DNA of 48,845 nt from positions 1 through 48,845 of the forward strand of contig PKUV01000097.1 in NCBI GenBank assembly GCA_003131315.1, read 5' to 3'. Source of the stretch: Acidobacteriaceae bacterium (GTDB lineage Bacteria; Acidobacteriota; Terriglobia; Terriglobales; Acidobacteriaceae). The translations under genes and the position numbers were made by a program. Below, in pieces: positions 8,495 to 16,100 of this stretch. The notes beneath the pieces are model-generated. The model was not told the origin of the DNA and did no database searches. It saw nothing but the letters and a program-made list of their open reading frames with translations. The stretch's first letter is position 1; every line of letters begins with the position of its first letter.

Positions 8495-8557
8495 CAGTCG
8501 TTGGTCGTCAGTCGTCAGTCGTTCGCTAACGACCAACGACCAGCGACTAACGACCGA
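8495..8557 (+). repeat. Nine-unit heptad array with internal inversion (GTCGTTG family), rpsN-rpsH spacer
   Basis: Nine contiguous 7-bp units keep one phase: CAGTCGT, TGGTCGT, CAGTCGT, CAGTCGT, then TCGCTAA and CGACCAA, CGACCAG, CGACTAA, CGACCGA. The second half is the inverse of the first, with about 21 of 28 positions complementary and further G-U pairs. The phase is therefore unbroken across the centre of the palindrome. Confidence 0.85.
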
Positions 8558-8626
8558 CAGAAGCAAGCTGCTGACAGGTTCTCCGGTGGATACGGAGCGA
8601 ACGGGCGGCTTTAGGAGAAGCAAACG

Positions 8627-9025
8627 ATGAGGTTGACCGATCCGGTCGCAGACATGCTGACGCGCGTCCGCAACGCGATTCGCGCGCGGCACCAGAAAGT
8701 GGATATTCCAGCTTCCAAGCTGAAGACGGAGATTGCCCGCATCCTGAAGGAAGAGGGCTATATCGCGAACTTCAAGCCGGCGGAAGAAGAGGGCCACAAG
8801 GTCCTGCGCGTGTATTTGAAGTACGGCAACAACAACGAGGCGGTGATTACGGACCTGGCGCGCGTGTCACGTCCGGGCTGCCGCGTCTATGTGCGCCGCA
8901 CCGAGATTCCGCGGGTGCTGGGCGGTCTGGGAATCAATATCCTGACCACGCCCAAGGGCGTGATGACGGGACGCCAGGCGCGCCGGCAGGGCCTGGGCGG
9001 CGAATTGCTTTGTGAAATCTGGTAA
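8627..9025 (+). CDS. rpsH: 30S ribosomal protein S8
   Basis: S8 is a primary 16S-binding protein and, in enterobacteria, the repressor of the spc operon. The 132 residues show TDPVADMLTRVRNA at the start and the C-terminal signature GVMTGRQARRQGLGGELLCEIW. A good TTTAGGAGAAGC precedes the ATG at 8627. Length is normal. I did not identify an S8-binding mimic near rplE; the long repeats occupy the spacers here. Confidence 0.97.
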   Translation: MRLTDPVADMLTRVRNAIRARHQKVDIPASKLKTEIARILKEEGYIANFKPAEEEGHKVLRVYLKYGNNNEAVITDLARVSRPGCRVYVRRTEIPRVLGGLGINILTTPKGVMTGRQARRQGLGGELLCEIW

Positions 9026-9031
9026 AGAACC

Positions 9032-9108
9032 AGCTATTAGCTCTTAGCCTTTAGCCACTAGCTAAAGCGAGAGGCTAACAGCTAAAAGCCAAGAGCCAAG
9101 AGCTAAGA
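9032..9108 (+). repeat. Inverted pair of heptad arrays (AGCTATT family), rpsH-rplF spacer
   Basis: Left units AGCTATT, AGCTCTT, AGCCTTT, AGCCACT, AGCTAAA (9032-9066). Right units GCTAACA, GCTAAAA, GCCAAGA, GCCAAGA, GCTAAGA (9074-9108). The arms pair at about 24 of 31 positions around a short loop. The right arm ends nine bases before the rplF start. Confidence 0.85.
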
Positions 9109-9117
9109 GCTTAACTT

Positions 9118-9657
9118 ATGTCACGAATTGGAAAAAAGCCGATCGCGATCCCGAAGGGCGTGACGGTCAAGATCGAAGGCAATACGGTGATGGTCCAGGG
9201 GCCGAAGGGCAAGCTGGATACATCTCTTCCGTCCGGCATCAAGATGGAGCAGAAGGACGGCAACCTGGTGGCGCTGCGCGAGAGCGATGCCCATGCGGCG
9301 GTGCACGGACTGGCGCGTGCGCTGGTCAATAACGCCGTCGATGGCGTGACCAAGGGCTGGACGAGGGAACTGGAAATCGTCGGCATCGGCTACCGCGCGG
9401 AGTTGAAAGGCAAGGGGACGGTGGTGTTCAGTCTGGGTTACTCGCACCTGATCGAGTATCCGCTGCCGAGCGGCGTGGATTGCGCGGTGGATGCGAAACT
9501 GACGCGGCTGACGCTGAACGGGATTGACCGGCAGAAAGTCGGCCAGGTGGCGGCGGAGATGCGGTCGCTGCGTCCGCCCGATCCGTATAAGAACAAGGGC
9601 GTGCGGTACGCCGGCGAGCGGTTGAAGAAGAAGGTTGGCAAGACAGGCGCAAAGTAA
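9118..9657 (+). CDS. rplF: 50S ribosomal protein L6
   Basis: L6 lies near the factor-binding site. The 179 residues have [15 protein letters not shown] at the start and the conserved C-terminal block [26 protein letters not shown]. Length is standard. There is no recognisable Shine-Dalgarno sequence: the ATG follows a heptad array and TTAACTT. The stop codon is followed on the next base by a new heptad array. Confidence 0.97.
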   Translation: MSRIGKKPIAIPKGVTVKIEGNTVMVQGPKGKLDTSLPSGIKMEQKDGNLVALRESDAHAAVHGLARALVNNAVDGVTKGWTRELEIVGIGYRAELKGKGTVVFSLGYSHLIEYPLPSGVDCAVDAKLTRLTLNGIDRQKVGQVAAEMRSLRPPDPYKNKGVRYAGERLKKKVGKTGAK

Positions 9658-9744
9658 CGTCTTTCGCTGTTCGTCGTTCGCTTGTCGCTGAGCGGATCGT
9701 CGAGGATTTGCGAACAGCGAAAAGCGAACGACGAACGACGAGGT
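9658..9744 (+). repeat. Inverted pair of heptad arrays (GTCGTTG family), rplF-rplR spacer
   Basis: Left units CGTCTTT, CGCTGTT, CGTCGTT, CGCTTGT, CGCTGAG (9658-9692) begin on the base after the rplF stop. Right units GCGAACA, GCGAAAA, GCGAACG, ACGAACG, ACGAGGT (9710-9744). About 23 of 31 positions pair. The last unit supplies the GAGG that may act as the rplR ribosome-binding site. Confidence 0.85.
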
Positions 9745-9750
9745 TTCAAG

Positions 9751-10116
9751 ATGCTAAGAATCGCTTCAAAGAATCAGACGCGGCAGCGAGTGCATGATCG
9801 TATCCGGAAGAAAGTGATGGGTACGCAGGAGCGTCCGCGGCTGAATGTGTACCGGTCGCTGAACCACATTTACGTTCAGTTGATTGACGACCTGAAGGGC
9901 GTCACGCTGGTTGCGGCTTCGACTGCGGACGACCGGAAGGGTGCGCGCGTGACGGGCGGCAACGTGGCGTCGGCGAAGATGGTTGGGAAAAAGATTGCCG
10001 AACTGGCCAAGCAGAAGGGCGTCACCAAGGTGGTGTTCGATCGTGGTGGTTACATTTACCATGGCCGGGTCAAAGCGGTGGCGGATGCGGCGCGCGAAGC
10101 GGGACTGCAGTTCTAA
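9751..10116 (+). CDS. rplR: 50S ribosomal protein L18
   Basis: L18 binds 5S rRNA. The ATG at 9751 gives 121 residues beginning [20 protein letters not shown], as expected. The open frame back to 9682 is repeat sequence. Family motifs include [29 protein letters not shown] and the C-terminal [26 protein letters not shown]. Length is normal. GAGG eight bases upstream may serve as a weak ribosome-binding site. Confidence 0.96.
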   Translation: MLRIASKNQTRQRVHDRIRKKVMGTQERPRLNVYRSLNHIYVQLIDDLKGVTLVAASTADDRKGARVTGGNVASAKMVGKKIAELAKQKGVTKVVFDRGGYIYHGRVKAVADAAREAGLQF

Positions 10117-10205
10117 GAATTTGTAATTTGTAATTGGTAATTTGTAATTTGCGATTTTCAATGCCTTGGTTTTCAATTGCAAATTACAAATTACCAATTA
10201 CAAAT
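10117..10205 (+). repeat. Inverted heptad arrays with a perfect 27-bp stem (TAATTTG family), rplR-rpsE spacer
   Basis: Left units GAATTTG, TAATTTG, TAATTGG, TAATTTG, TAATTTG, CGATTTT run from the base after the rplR stop (10117-10158). Right units TTGCAAA, TTACAAA, TTACCAA, TTACAAA cover 10177-10204. Bases 10126-10152 and 10179-10205 are a perfect 27-base inverted repeat around a 26-base loop, although the units within each arm are not identical to each other. Confidence 0.9.
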
Positions 10206-10224
10206 CAGGAAATGAGATTTCAGA

Positions 10225-10734
10225 ATGGCTAGAGTAACGAAAAAACTCGATGCAGCTTCGTTCCAGCTAAAAGACCAGGTCGTCTCGATTAACCGGGTGA
10301 CGAAGGTGGTTAAGGGCGGCAAGAACATGTCGTTCGCGGCGCTGGTGGTAGTGGGCGATCCTTCGGCGGCAGTAGTTGGTTTCGGATCCGGAAAAGCGAA
10401 GGAAGTTCCGCAGGCCATCCGCAAGGGGATCGAGGCGGCGAAGAAGAACCTGATGAGGATCAACCTGACGCAGACGACGGTGCCGCATACGGTGCTGGGA
10501 CGTTTTGGCTCGGGAATGGTGCTGCTGAAGCCGGCGCCGGAAGGCACGGGTGTGATTGCGGGCGGAGCGGTACGGGCGGTGATGACGTCAGCGGGCATTC
10601 AGAATGTGCTGACGAAATCGATTGGCACGACCAATCCGCATAACGTGATCAAGGCGACGTTCGACGCGCTGAAGAAGCTCAAGAGCCGAGAGCACGTCGC
10701 GGAGCTGCGCGGCAAGTCGGTAGAGGAGTTGTAA
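10225..10734 (+). CDS. rpsE: 30S ribosomal protein S5
   Basis: S5 shapes the decoding centre and the mRNA channel. The 169-residue product has the double-stranded RNA-binding-like N-terminal domain ([27 protein letters not shown], about residues 15-45) and the C-terminal block [26 protein letters not shown]. Length is normal. AGGAAATGAG lies upstream of the ATG at 10225. The start is 20 bases after the 27-bp stem described above. Confidence 0.97.
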   Translation: MARVTKKLDAASFQLKDQVVSINRVTKVVKGGKNMSFAALVVVGDPSAAVVGFGSGKAKEVPQAIRKGIEAAKKNLMRINLTQTTVPHTVLGRFGSGMVLLKPAPEGTGVIAGGAVRAVMTSAGIQNVLTKSIGTTNPHNVIKATFDALKKLKSREHVAELRGKSVEEL

Positions 10735-10744
10735 GTTGTGTCCG

Positions 10745-10809
10745 GCCCCTAAAGGGGCGTCTGATTTCGTTGAATTTGCGGTATCGCTGAAGCGATACCC
10801 TGATACGAA
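10745..10809 (+). repeat. Two-hairpin dyad with CTGATACGAA tail, rpsE-rpmD spacer
   Basis: Hairpin 1 is GCCCC/GGGGC around TAAA (10745-10758). Hairpin 2 is GGTATCGC/GCGATACC around TGAA (10780-10799), followed immediately by CTGATACGAA (10800-10809). The element at 40096-40161 has the same order and the same tail on the opposite strand, but a different stem sequence that still pairs. Confidence 0.8.
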
Positions 10810-10846
10810 CCTGAGCAGTATTGAAGCGAACTAGGCGGGAAGTGAA

Positions 10847-11053
10847 ATGACAACCAAGACATCGAAATCGGTGGCGAGCGGCAAGATTCAGTTGAAGTGG
10901 GTGCGGTCGGCGATCTGCACTCCGGTAAAACATAAGAAAGTCGTCAAGGGGCTGGGGTTCACCCGGCTGAACCAGGTGATTGTGCGGCCGGACACGGCTG
11001 CGATTCGCGGCATGGTGAAGAAGGTGCCGCATTTAGTTGAGATTGTGAAGTAA
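10847..11053 (+). CDS. rpmD: 50S ribosomal protein L30
   Basis: L30 is a small peripheral protein of the large subunit. The family core is IQLKWVRSAICTPVKHKKVVKGLGFTRLNQ and the ending GMVKKVPHLVEIV. At 68 residues it is slightly longer than the usual 60 because of a Thr/Lys/Ser-rich start (MTTKTSKSVASGK). GGGAAGTG precedes the ATG. The TAA stop is followed on the next base by a heptad array. Confidence 0.93.
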   Translation: MTTKTSKSVASGKIQLKWVRSAICTPVKHKKVVKGLGFTRLNQVIVRPDTAAIRGMVKKVPHLVEIVK

Positions 11054-11201
11054 GGTCTCAGGTGTTAGGTCTCAGGTCTCAGTAAAACCTGCGACCGTAG
11101 TAAGTAGCGGATGTTGTGAAAGAGTCAGCGGTTGGGCAGCCAAGGGTCAGCGGGATTAGGTTTTCCTGAGACCTGACACCTTGGACCTGAGACCTGACCC
11201 C
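11054..11201 (+). repeat. Inverted pair of heptad arrays (TCTCAGG family), rpmD-rplO spacer
   Basis: Left units GGTCTCA, GGTGTTA, GGTCTCA, GGTCTCA (11054-11081) start directly after the rpmD stop. Right units TGAGACC, TGACACC, TTGGACC, TGAGACC, TGACCCC (11167-11201). Arms match at about 25 of 30 positions, with a longer loop (85 bases) than elsewhere. The loop itself shows no gene. Confidence 0.85.
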
Positions 11202-11218
11202 CAGGGACGGAACGCATT

Positions 11219-11656
11219 ATGAATCTTTCAACGATCAGGGCGCCCCGCAAGTCAACGGAAAAGCGGAAGCGGGTCGGACGCGGTATGGGGTCCGGCATGG
11301 GCAAGACTTCGACGCGCGGTCACAAGGGGCAGCGGTCCCGTTCGGGTTCGCGGCTGTTGCGCGGGTTTGAAGGCGGCCAGATGCCGTTGCATCGGCGTGT
11401 GCCGAAGCGCGGGTTCACGAACATTTTCCGCGAGGAATACGACGTCGTGAACCTGGACCGGCTGGCAACGCTCGGCGAGACTGAAATCACGCCCGAACTG
11501 CTGAAGAAGGCGGGCGTGGTGAGTGGCAAGCAGCCGGTCAAGATCCTGGGCAACGGCGAACTGAAGACGGCGATTACCGTGCATGCGCACAAGTTTTCGA
11601 AGTCGGCGCAGGAAAAAATCACCAAGGCGGGCGGCAAGTTTGAGGTCTTGCAGTAA
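11219..11656 (+). CDS. rplO: 50S ribosomal protein L15
   Basis: L15 is an assembly protein near the central protuberance. The 145-residue protein has the glycine- and arginine-rich N-terminal extension typical of the family (RVGRGMGSGMGKTSTRGHKGQRSRSG), then GFEGGQMPLHRRVPKRGF and the globular C-terminal part. Length is normal. The stop overlaps the secY start by one base (TAATG, 11654-11658), so the two are probably translationally coupled. AGGGACGGA lies upstream of its ATG. Confidence 0.97.
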   Translation: MNLSTIRAPRKSTEKRKRVGRGMGSGMGKTSTRGHKGQRSRSGSRLLRGFEGGQMPLHRRVPKRGFTNIFREEYDVVNLDRLATLGETEITPELLKKAGVVSGKQPVKILGNGELKTAITVHAHKFSKSAQEKITKAGGKFEVLQ

Positions 11657-13038
11657 TGCTCGAAAAGCTGTCGAACATCTTCCGGGTTCCCGACCTTCGC
11701 AAGCGCGTGCTGTTCACGCTCGGCCTGCTGGCGGTGTATCGCATCGGCGGCCACATCCCGACGCCCGGGATCAACGGCGACCGGCTGGCGCAGTTCTTCG
11801 AACGGAACAAGGGCTCGGTGCTGGGCTTTGTGGATCTGTTCAGCGGCGGCAACCTGCGGCGGCTCACGATTTTCGCGCTGGGCATCATGCCGTACATTAC
11901 GGCGTCGATCATTCTGCAGTTGCTGACGGTGGTGTATGAGCCGCTGGCCAAGCTGCAGAAAGAAGGCGAAATGGGCCGGAAGAAAATCACGCAGTGGACG
12001 CGTTATCTCACCGTGATTTTGAGCGCGGTGCAGTCGTTCGGGATTGCCATCAGCCTGCAGAAAGCGGGCGATTTCGTCACCACTCCCGGGCCAGGCTTCA
12101 TCCTGATGACCATGCTGACGCTGACCACGGGCAGCGCTTTCATCATGTGGCTGGGTGAGCAGATTACCGAGCGCGGCATCGGCAACGGCATGTCGCTGCT
12201 GATTTTTGCGGGCATCGTGGTCGGTCTGCCGCGTGGCGTTATCGATCTGTACCAGAAGGCGAGTACCTCCGCATGGGGAGTATTCACGGCCCCGGCCATC
12301 CTGATGTTGCTGGTGCTGATGATCGCGGTGGTGGCGTTTATCGTTTTTGTGGAACGTAGCGAGCGCCGGATTCCGGTGCAGTATGCCAAGCGCGTGGTCG
12401 GACGCAAGGTGATGGGCGGGCAATCCACGCACCTGCCGCTGCGGGTGAATGCCGGCGGCGTAATGCCGGTGATTTTCGCGTCTTCGATTCTGGCCTTACC
12501 GCAGATGCTGGGTGCGGCGTTCCACAACAACAAGGTGGTCGGCCCGCTTCTGGACGCGATGCGCTGGGGCGAGCCGCTGTACACCTTGCTCTATTGCACA
12601 GGGATTGTTTTCTTTGCCTACTTCTATATCTCGATCGTGTTCAATCCGAACGAGGTCGCGGACAACATGCGGAAGTGGGGAGGTTTTGTTCCTGGCATTC
12701 GGCCCGGGAAGCGGACTTCGGACTTCATCAACGATGTTCTGACCCGGATCACACTGGTGGGCGCGGCCTACCTGATTCTGATTTCGCTGATTCCGGAGTG
12801 GATGATTGCGGGTATCAAGCTGAACCACCTTCCGCTGCTGGGGCGAGTGTTTGAGAACCTGCCCACCTGGATCACGAACGGCTTGGGAGTGAATTTTTAT
12901 TTTGGCGGAACGTCGCTGCTGATCGTGGTGGGGGTGGCGATGGACACGGTCACGCAGATTGAGGCGCAGCTGATCATGCGGCACTACGATGGATTCACGC
13001 CGAAGAGCGGACGGATTCGCGGACGCCGGACTTGGTGA
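11656..13038 (+). CDS. secY: Protein translocase subunit SecY
   Basis: SecY is the channel of the Sec translocon in the inner membrane. The 460-residue product shows about ten hydrophobic segments. Signatures include PDLRKRVLFTLGLLAVYRIGGHIPTPGI at the N-terminus, GIMPYITASIILQLL near residue 78, the basic loop ERSERRIPVQYAKR and the C-terminal GTSLLIVVGVAMDTVTQIEAQL. Its start overlaps the rplO stop. Length is within the family range of 430-460. A 14-bp-period repeat overlaps its own stop codon. Confidence 0.97.
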   Translation: MLEKLSNIFRVPDLRKRVLFTLGLLAVYRIGGHIPTPGINGDRLAQFFERNKGSVLGFVDLFSGGNLRRLTIFALGIMPYITASIILQLLTVVYEPLAKLQKEGEMGRKKITQWTRYLTVILSAVQSFGIAISLQKAGDFVTTPGPGFILMTMLTLTTGSAFIMWLGEQITERGIGNGMSLLIFAGIVVGLPRGVIDLYQKASTSAWGVFTAPAILMLLVLMIAVVAFIVFVERSERRIPVQYAKRVVGRKVMGGQSTHLPLRVNAGGVMPVIFASSILALPQMLGAAFHNNKVVGPLLDAMRWGEPLYTLLYCTGIVFFAYFYISIVFNPNEVADNMRKWGGFVPGIRPGKRTSDFINDVLTRITLVGAAYLILISLIPEWMIAGIKLNHLPLLGRVFENLPTWITNGLGVNFYFGGTSLLIVVGVAMDTVTQIEAQLIMRHYDGFTPKSGRIRGRRTW

Positions 13039-13075
13039 TCCGGGTCAGGTGATCGAGGTCGGGTGATCCAGGTCA
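13034..13075 (+). repeat. 14-bp (2 x 7) tandem array over the secY stop codon
   Basis: Three copies of a 14-bp unit made of a GGTGATC heptad followed by CGGGTCA, GAGGTCG or CAGGTCA (13034-13075). The first GGTGATC includes the TGA stop of secY. A small hairpin (TATTTCC/GGAAATA) follows at about 13131-13151, before adk. Confidence 0.75.
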
Positions 13076-13171
13076 CACGGCGATCGGAGAGAGCGTGGTA
13101 CAAGGGTTTTGTGGGCGCGGAGCAGGGCGATATTTCCGCGACGGGAAATACGAGTAAAAGGGGCCATTTCG

Positions 13172-13876
13172 ATGGCCAACGAGACCGCGCGAAATATTGG
13201 ACCAGTGATTCTTCTGGGGCCTCCCGGGGCCGGGAAGGGCACCCAGTCCAAACAGATTGTCGACCGTTACGGTGTCCCGCAGATATCGACGGGTGATCTT
13301 TTGCGGGATCACGTAGGGCGTGGCACCGAGTTGGGCCTTGAAGCCAGGGTGATCATGGCGCGCGGGGAACTGGTGCCTGACGAGTTGATGTACGGCATCG
13401 TGGCCACGCGGCTGCGGGAGGCCGATTGTCAACGCGGATATGTGCTGGATGGCTTTCCACGGACAGCCGCCCAGGCAGGATGGCTGGACGCTTTCCTGGA
13501 AAAAGAGGTCTTTGAAAAATCGGAGAAGTGTCCGCCGGTTGTGATCCAGTTGCTCGTAGACTATACTCAATTACTGCTACGGCTTACCGGGCGTCGTTCG
13601 TGTCCCACCTGTGGACGGCTCTATAACATTCACTTTCAGCCACCTCTCGTCGACGAGTTGTGCGATGTGGACGGATCCAAGCTGGTGATCCGCAACGACG
13701 ATCGCGAAGAAGTCATTTCGGGGCGATTGGCTGCCTATGAGACGCAGACCCGGCGGGTAGCGGATTACTACCGGGCGCAGCGGCGGCTGGTGGCGGTCAA
13801 TGCGGACCGGCCGATGGGAGATGTTACGGCGCAGATTTTCGGCGTGATTGACAGTCATTGCCTGGGTGGATGCTAG
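13172..13876 (+). CDS. adk: Adenylate kinase (zinc-type lid)
   Basis: Catalyses ATP + AMP to 2 ADP. The P-loop is GPPGAGKGTQ (residues 11-20), and the NMP-binding region has QISTGDLLRD and GYVLDGFPRTAAQA. The lid carries CPTC and, 16 residues later, CDVD: three Cys and one Asp arranged as in zinc-binding lids of Gram-positive-type enzymes. I chose the ATG at 13172, giving 234 residues, because the family starts a few residues before the P-loop; the frame is open to 13109. It sits between secY and map, as in many phyla. Confidence 0.95.
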   Translation: MANETARNIGPVILLGPPGAGKGTQSKQIVDRYGVPQISTGDLLRDHVGRGTELGLEARVIMARGELVPDELMYGIVATRLREADCQRGYVLDGFPRTAAQAGWLDAFLEKEVFEKSEKCPPVVIQLLVDYTQLLLRLTGRRSCPTCGRLYNIHFQPPLVDELCDVDGSKLVIRNDDREEVISGRLAAYETQTRRVADYYRAQRRLVAVNADRPMGDVTAQIFGVIDSHCLGGC

Positions 13877-13901
13877 TAGCGGAACGACGAAGCTAGAATC
13901 A

Positions 13902-14672
13902 ATGATGAGTTTTGGGGAAGACCGGATCATCCGCAAGTCGCCGGAAGAGATCGAAAAGATGAGGCGGAGCGGGAAGATGGTCCGCCAGGTCCTGAACCAC
14001 TTGAAAGGTATCGTGGCGGCCGGCGTTACGACAATGGACCTGGAGAAGGCCGCCGAGAAACTGATCGCGGAACTCGGGGCCGCGCCGGCGTTCAAGGGAT
14101 ATTACGGCTATCCATGTGTGCTGTGCACTTCGATCAATGAAGAGATCGTGCACGGGATCCCGTCGGAAAAGCGGGCGCTGAAAACGGGAGACATCGTTTC
14201 CATCGACTGCGGCGTTGTATGCGACGGGTATTACGGAGACGCTGCCATCACGGTGCCGGTGGGCGATGAGTTGGCCGCGGAATTGAAAAAGCTGCTCGAA
14301 GTGACCGAGGCTTCGCTGTACAAGGGCATCGCGCAGGCGAAGATCGGCAACACGGTTGGACACGTTGGGTCGGCGATCCAGAAGCACGTGGAAGCGAACG
14401 GGTTCAGCGTGGTGCGAGAGTTTGTGGGGCATGGCATCGGGACGAAGCTGCATGAAGCGCCGCAGATTCCGAACTTTGGCAAGAAGGGCCAGGGCGCGGA
14501 GTTGACCGAAGGCATGGTGCTGGCGATTGAGCCGATGGTGAACTCGGGGCGTCCGGAGACCAAGGTTTTGAGCGATAAGTGGACGGCCGTAACGCTCGAC
14601 GGCAGTTACAGCGCGCACTTTGAGCATTGCGTGGCGGTAACGCGACAAGGGCCGGTGATTTTGACCCAGTAG
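13902..14672 (+). CDS. map: Methionine aminopeptidase, type I
   Basis: Removes the initiator methionine from nascent proteins. All five metal ligands of the pita-bread fold are visible: two Asp in SIDCGVVCDGYYGDAA, His in GHGIGTKLHEAPQIPNFG, Glu in AIEPMV and Glu in AHFEHCVAVT. The start is placed at the ATG at 13902 (256 residues). The neighbouring ATG at 13905 is equally possible, and the frame is open to 13848 inside adk. There is no SecC-type zinc extension. The spacing to adk is 25 bases. Confidence 0.95.
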   Translation: MMSFGEDRIIRKSPEEIEKMRRSGKMVRQVLNHLKGIVAAGVTTMDLEKAAEKLIAELGAAPAFKGYYGYPCVLCTSINEEIVHGIPSEKRALKTGDIVSIDCGVVCDGYYGDAAITVPVGDELAAELKKLLEVTEASLYKGIAQAKIGNTVGHVGSAIQKHVEANGFSVVREFVGHGIGTKLHEAPQIPNFGKKGQGAELTEGMVLAIEPMVNSGRPETKVLSDKWTAVTLDGSYSAHFEHCVAVTRQGPVILTQ

Positions 14673-14673
14673 A

Positions 14674-14729
14674 TGCTATTAGCTATTAGCTCTTGGCTTT
14701 TAGCTAAAGGCCAAGAGCTAACAGCTAAA
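14674..14729 (+). repeat. Eight-unit heptad array with internal inversion (AGCTATT family), map-infA spacer
   Basis: Units TGCTATT, AGCTATT, AGCTCTT, GGCTTTT, AGCTAAA, GGCCAAG, AGCTAAC, AGCTAAA keep one phase from one base after the map stop. Bases 14680-14697 and 14710-14727 pair at 17 of 18 positions around a 12-base centre that is itself palindromic. It ends just before TTAAGGAG, the infA ribosome-binding site. Confidence 0.88.
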
Positions 14730-14746
14730 GGTTTTTTAAGGAGTCG

Positions 14747-14965
14747 ATGAGCAAAGAAGACGCGATTGAAGTGATGGCGGTGGTGGTCGAGCCCCTGCCC
14801 AATGCCATGTTCAAGGTGGAGCTCGAAAACAAGCACCAGGTACTGGCGCACGTCTCCGGCAAGATGCGGAAGAACTTTATACGGATACTGCCGGGAGACA
14901 AAGTCGCTGTCGAACTTTCTCCGTACGATCTGAATCGCGGGCGCATTGTGTACCGCTACAAATAG
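14747..14965 (+). CDS. infA: Translation initiation factor IF-1
   Basis: IF-1 is a single OB-fold protein that blocks the A site during initiation. The 72 residues match the family: [51 protein letters not shown] and the ending [13 protein letters not shown]. Length is exactly typical. TTAAGGAGTCG before the ATG is one of the best ribosome-binding sites in the superoperon. It lies directly before rpmJ, the usual alpha-operon junction. Confidence 0.97.
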   Translation: MSKEDAIEVMAVVVEPLPNAMFKVELENKHQVLAHVSGKMRKNFIRILPGDKVAVELSPYDLNRGRIVYRYK

Positions 14966-14975
14966 CGCTTCGGTA

Positions 14976-14997
14976 GAGACGAGGCTTGCCTCGTCTC
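14976..14997. repeat. GAGACGAGGC palindrome, infA-rpmJ spacer
   Basis: Perfect 10-base arms GAGACGAGGC and GCCTCGTCTC around TT, ten bases after the infA stop. It matches the element at 5419-5440 nearly base for base. It could act as an intercistronic hairpin; no T-tract follows. Confidence 0.7.
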
Positions 14998-15027
14998 GCA
15001 AGATCCAGCAATGAAGCGCGGAATCCG

Positions 15028-15068
15028 CAGTTGCAGTTTCTGAGAACTGGCAACTGAGAACTGAGAAC
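15028..15068 (+). repeat. Heptad array (CTGAGAA family) before rpmJ
   Basis: Units TGAGAAC, TGGCAAC, TGAGAAC, TGAGAAC (15041-15068) end six bases before the rpmJ start. CAGTTGC at about 15028 pairs with GCAACTG around the first unit, giving a local hairpin. Confidence 0.75.
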
Positions 15069-15074
15069 TGGTTT

Positions 15075-15188
15075 ATGAAGGTCAGGGCATCGGTTAAGAA
15101 GATTTGCGACAAGTGCAAGGTCATCCACCGCAAGGGAGTAGTGCGGGTGATCTGCGAGAACTCCAAGCACAAGCAGCGTCAAGGTTAA
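15075..15188 (+). CDS. rpmJ: 50S ribosomal protein L36, zinc-ribbon type
   Basis: A 37-codon gene between infA and rpsM, the canonical position for L36. The product begins [17 protein letters not shown] and ends NSKHKQRQG. Zinc ligands are Cys11, Cys14, Cys27 and His32, the C+ form of the protein. The ATG at 15075 follows heptads and GGTTT, with no visible Shine-Dalgarno sequence. The stop TAA is at 15186-15188, ten bases before the rpsM start. Confidence 0.95.
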   Translation: MKVRASVKKICDKCKVIHRKGVVRVICENSKHKQRQG

Positions 15189-15198
15189 GAGAGGGATC

Positions 15199-15582
15199 AT
15201 GGCTCGTATTGCAGGCGTCGATCTTCCGCGCAACAAACACGCGAATATCGCGCTCACTTACATCTACGGCATCGGCACTTCACGCGCGGCGCGCATTCTG
15301 GACGCGGCGAAAGTGGACCCGATGAAAAAAGTGTCGGACCTCGGGGAAGACGAGGTCAACCGCATTCGCCAGGTCATCGAGGCGGAAGGCTCGGTGGAAG
15401 GCGATCTGCGCAAAGACGTTTCGATGAACATCAAACGGCTCATCGAAATCGGGTCCTATCGCGGATTCCGTCATCGCCGGAACCTGCCGGTTCGCGGGCA
15501 GCGCACGCACACCAACGCTCGTACCCGCAAAGGTCCGCGCAAAGGCACGGTCGCGCAAAAGAAGAAGACGGCAAAAGCGTAA
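15199..15582 (+). CDS. rpsM: 30S ribosomal protein S13
   Basis: S13 contacts the P-site tRNA and bridges the subunits. The 127-residue product has [26 protein letters not shown], a helix-two-turn-helix region and the basic C-terminus [29 protein letters not shown]. Length is normal. GAGAGGG lies upstream of the ATG. A TCTCAGG-type heptad array starts one base after the stop codon. Confidence 0.97.
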   Translation: MARIAGVDLPRNKHANIALTYIYGIGTSRAARILDAAKVDPMKKVSDLGEDEVNRIRQVIEAEGSVEGDLRKDVSMNIKRLIEIGSYRGFRHRRNLPVRGQRTHTNARTRKGPRKGTVAQKKKTAKA

Positions 15583-15583
15583 G

Positions 15584-15662
15584 AATCAGGTCTCAGGTCT
15601 CAGGTGTCAGGTCTCAGCAAAATCGGGACCTCCTGAGACCTGACGCCTAAGAACTGAGACCT
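15584..15662 (+). repeat. Inverted pair of heptad arrays (TCTCAGG family), rpsM-rpsK spacer
   Basis: Left units AATCAGG, TCTCAGG, TCTCAGG, TGTCAGG, TCTCAGC (15584-15618). Right units TGAGACC, TGACGCC, TAAGAAC, TGAGACC (15634-15661). Bases 15588-15617 and 15633-15662 pair at 27 of 30 positions around a 15-base loop, the best stem of this family. The right arm ends five bases before the rpsK start. Confidence 0.9.
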
Positions 15663-15667
15663 AACAC

Positions 15668-16099
15668 ATGGCTAAACCAGCAGCAGCAGGCGGCGCCGCG
15701 GCGCCCGAGAAAAAAGGCAAGAAGAAGACGTTCAAGAAGAAAGAGCGCAAGCACGTTCCGCACGGACTGGTGCACGTACAAGCCTCTTTCAACAACACCA
15801 TCGTGACCATCTCGGACATGACCGGCAATGTGCTGGCGTGGAAGAGTTCGGGCTCGCTCGGTTTTCGTGGGTCCCGCAAAGGGACTCCGTTTGCGGCGCA
15901 GCAGGCCGCGTCGAACGCCGCCAGCATGGCGCGCGATCACGGGGTTCGCTCGGTGGATGTGCGGGTGAGCGGTCCGGGATCGGGGCGGGAGTCGGCGGTA
16001 CGCGCGCTGGCCTCGGCGGGAATCGAAGTGCGGTCCATAAAGGACACGACGCCGATTCCGCATAACGGTTGCAGGCCGCCGAAACGGCGCAGAGTGTAA
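15668..16099 (+). CDS. rpsK: 30S ribosomal protein S11
   Basis: S11 lies on the platform of the small subunit. The family core runs from [31 protein letters not shown] through [14 protein letters not shown] to the C-terminal [20 protein letters not shown]. The 143 residues include an Ala/Gly- and Lys-rich N-terminus of about 30 residues, a little longer than common. The start has no Shine-Dalgarno sequence; the ATG follows a heptad arm and AACAC. Confidence 0.96.
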   Translation: MAKPAAAGGAAAPEKKGKKKTFKKKERKHVPHGLVHVQASFNNTIVTISDMTGNVLAWKSSGSLGFRGSRKGTPFAAQQAASNAASMARDHGVRSVDVRVSGPGSGRESAVRALASAGIEVRSIKDTTPIPHNGCRPPKRRRV

Positions 16100-16100
16100 G

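Noticed and set aside
11320-12432. 370-codon minus-strand frame across rplO and secY
   Set aside because: Shadow of rplO and secY; no domain, and His/Arg/Gln-rich.
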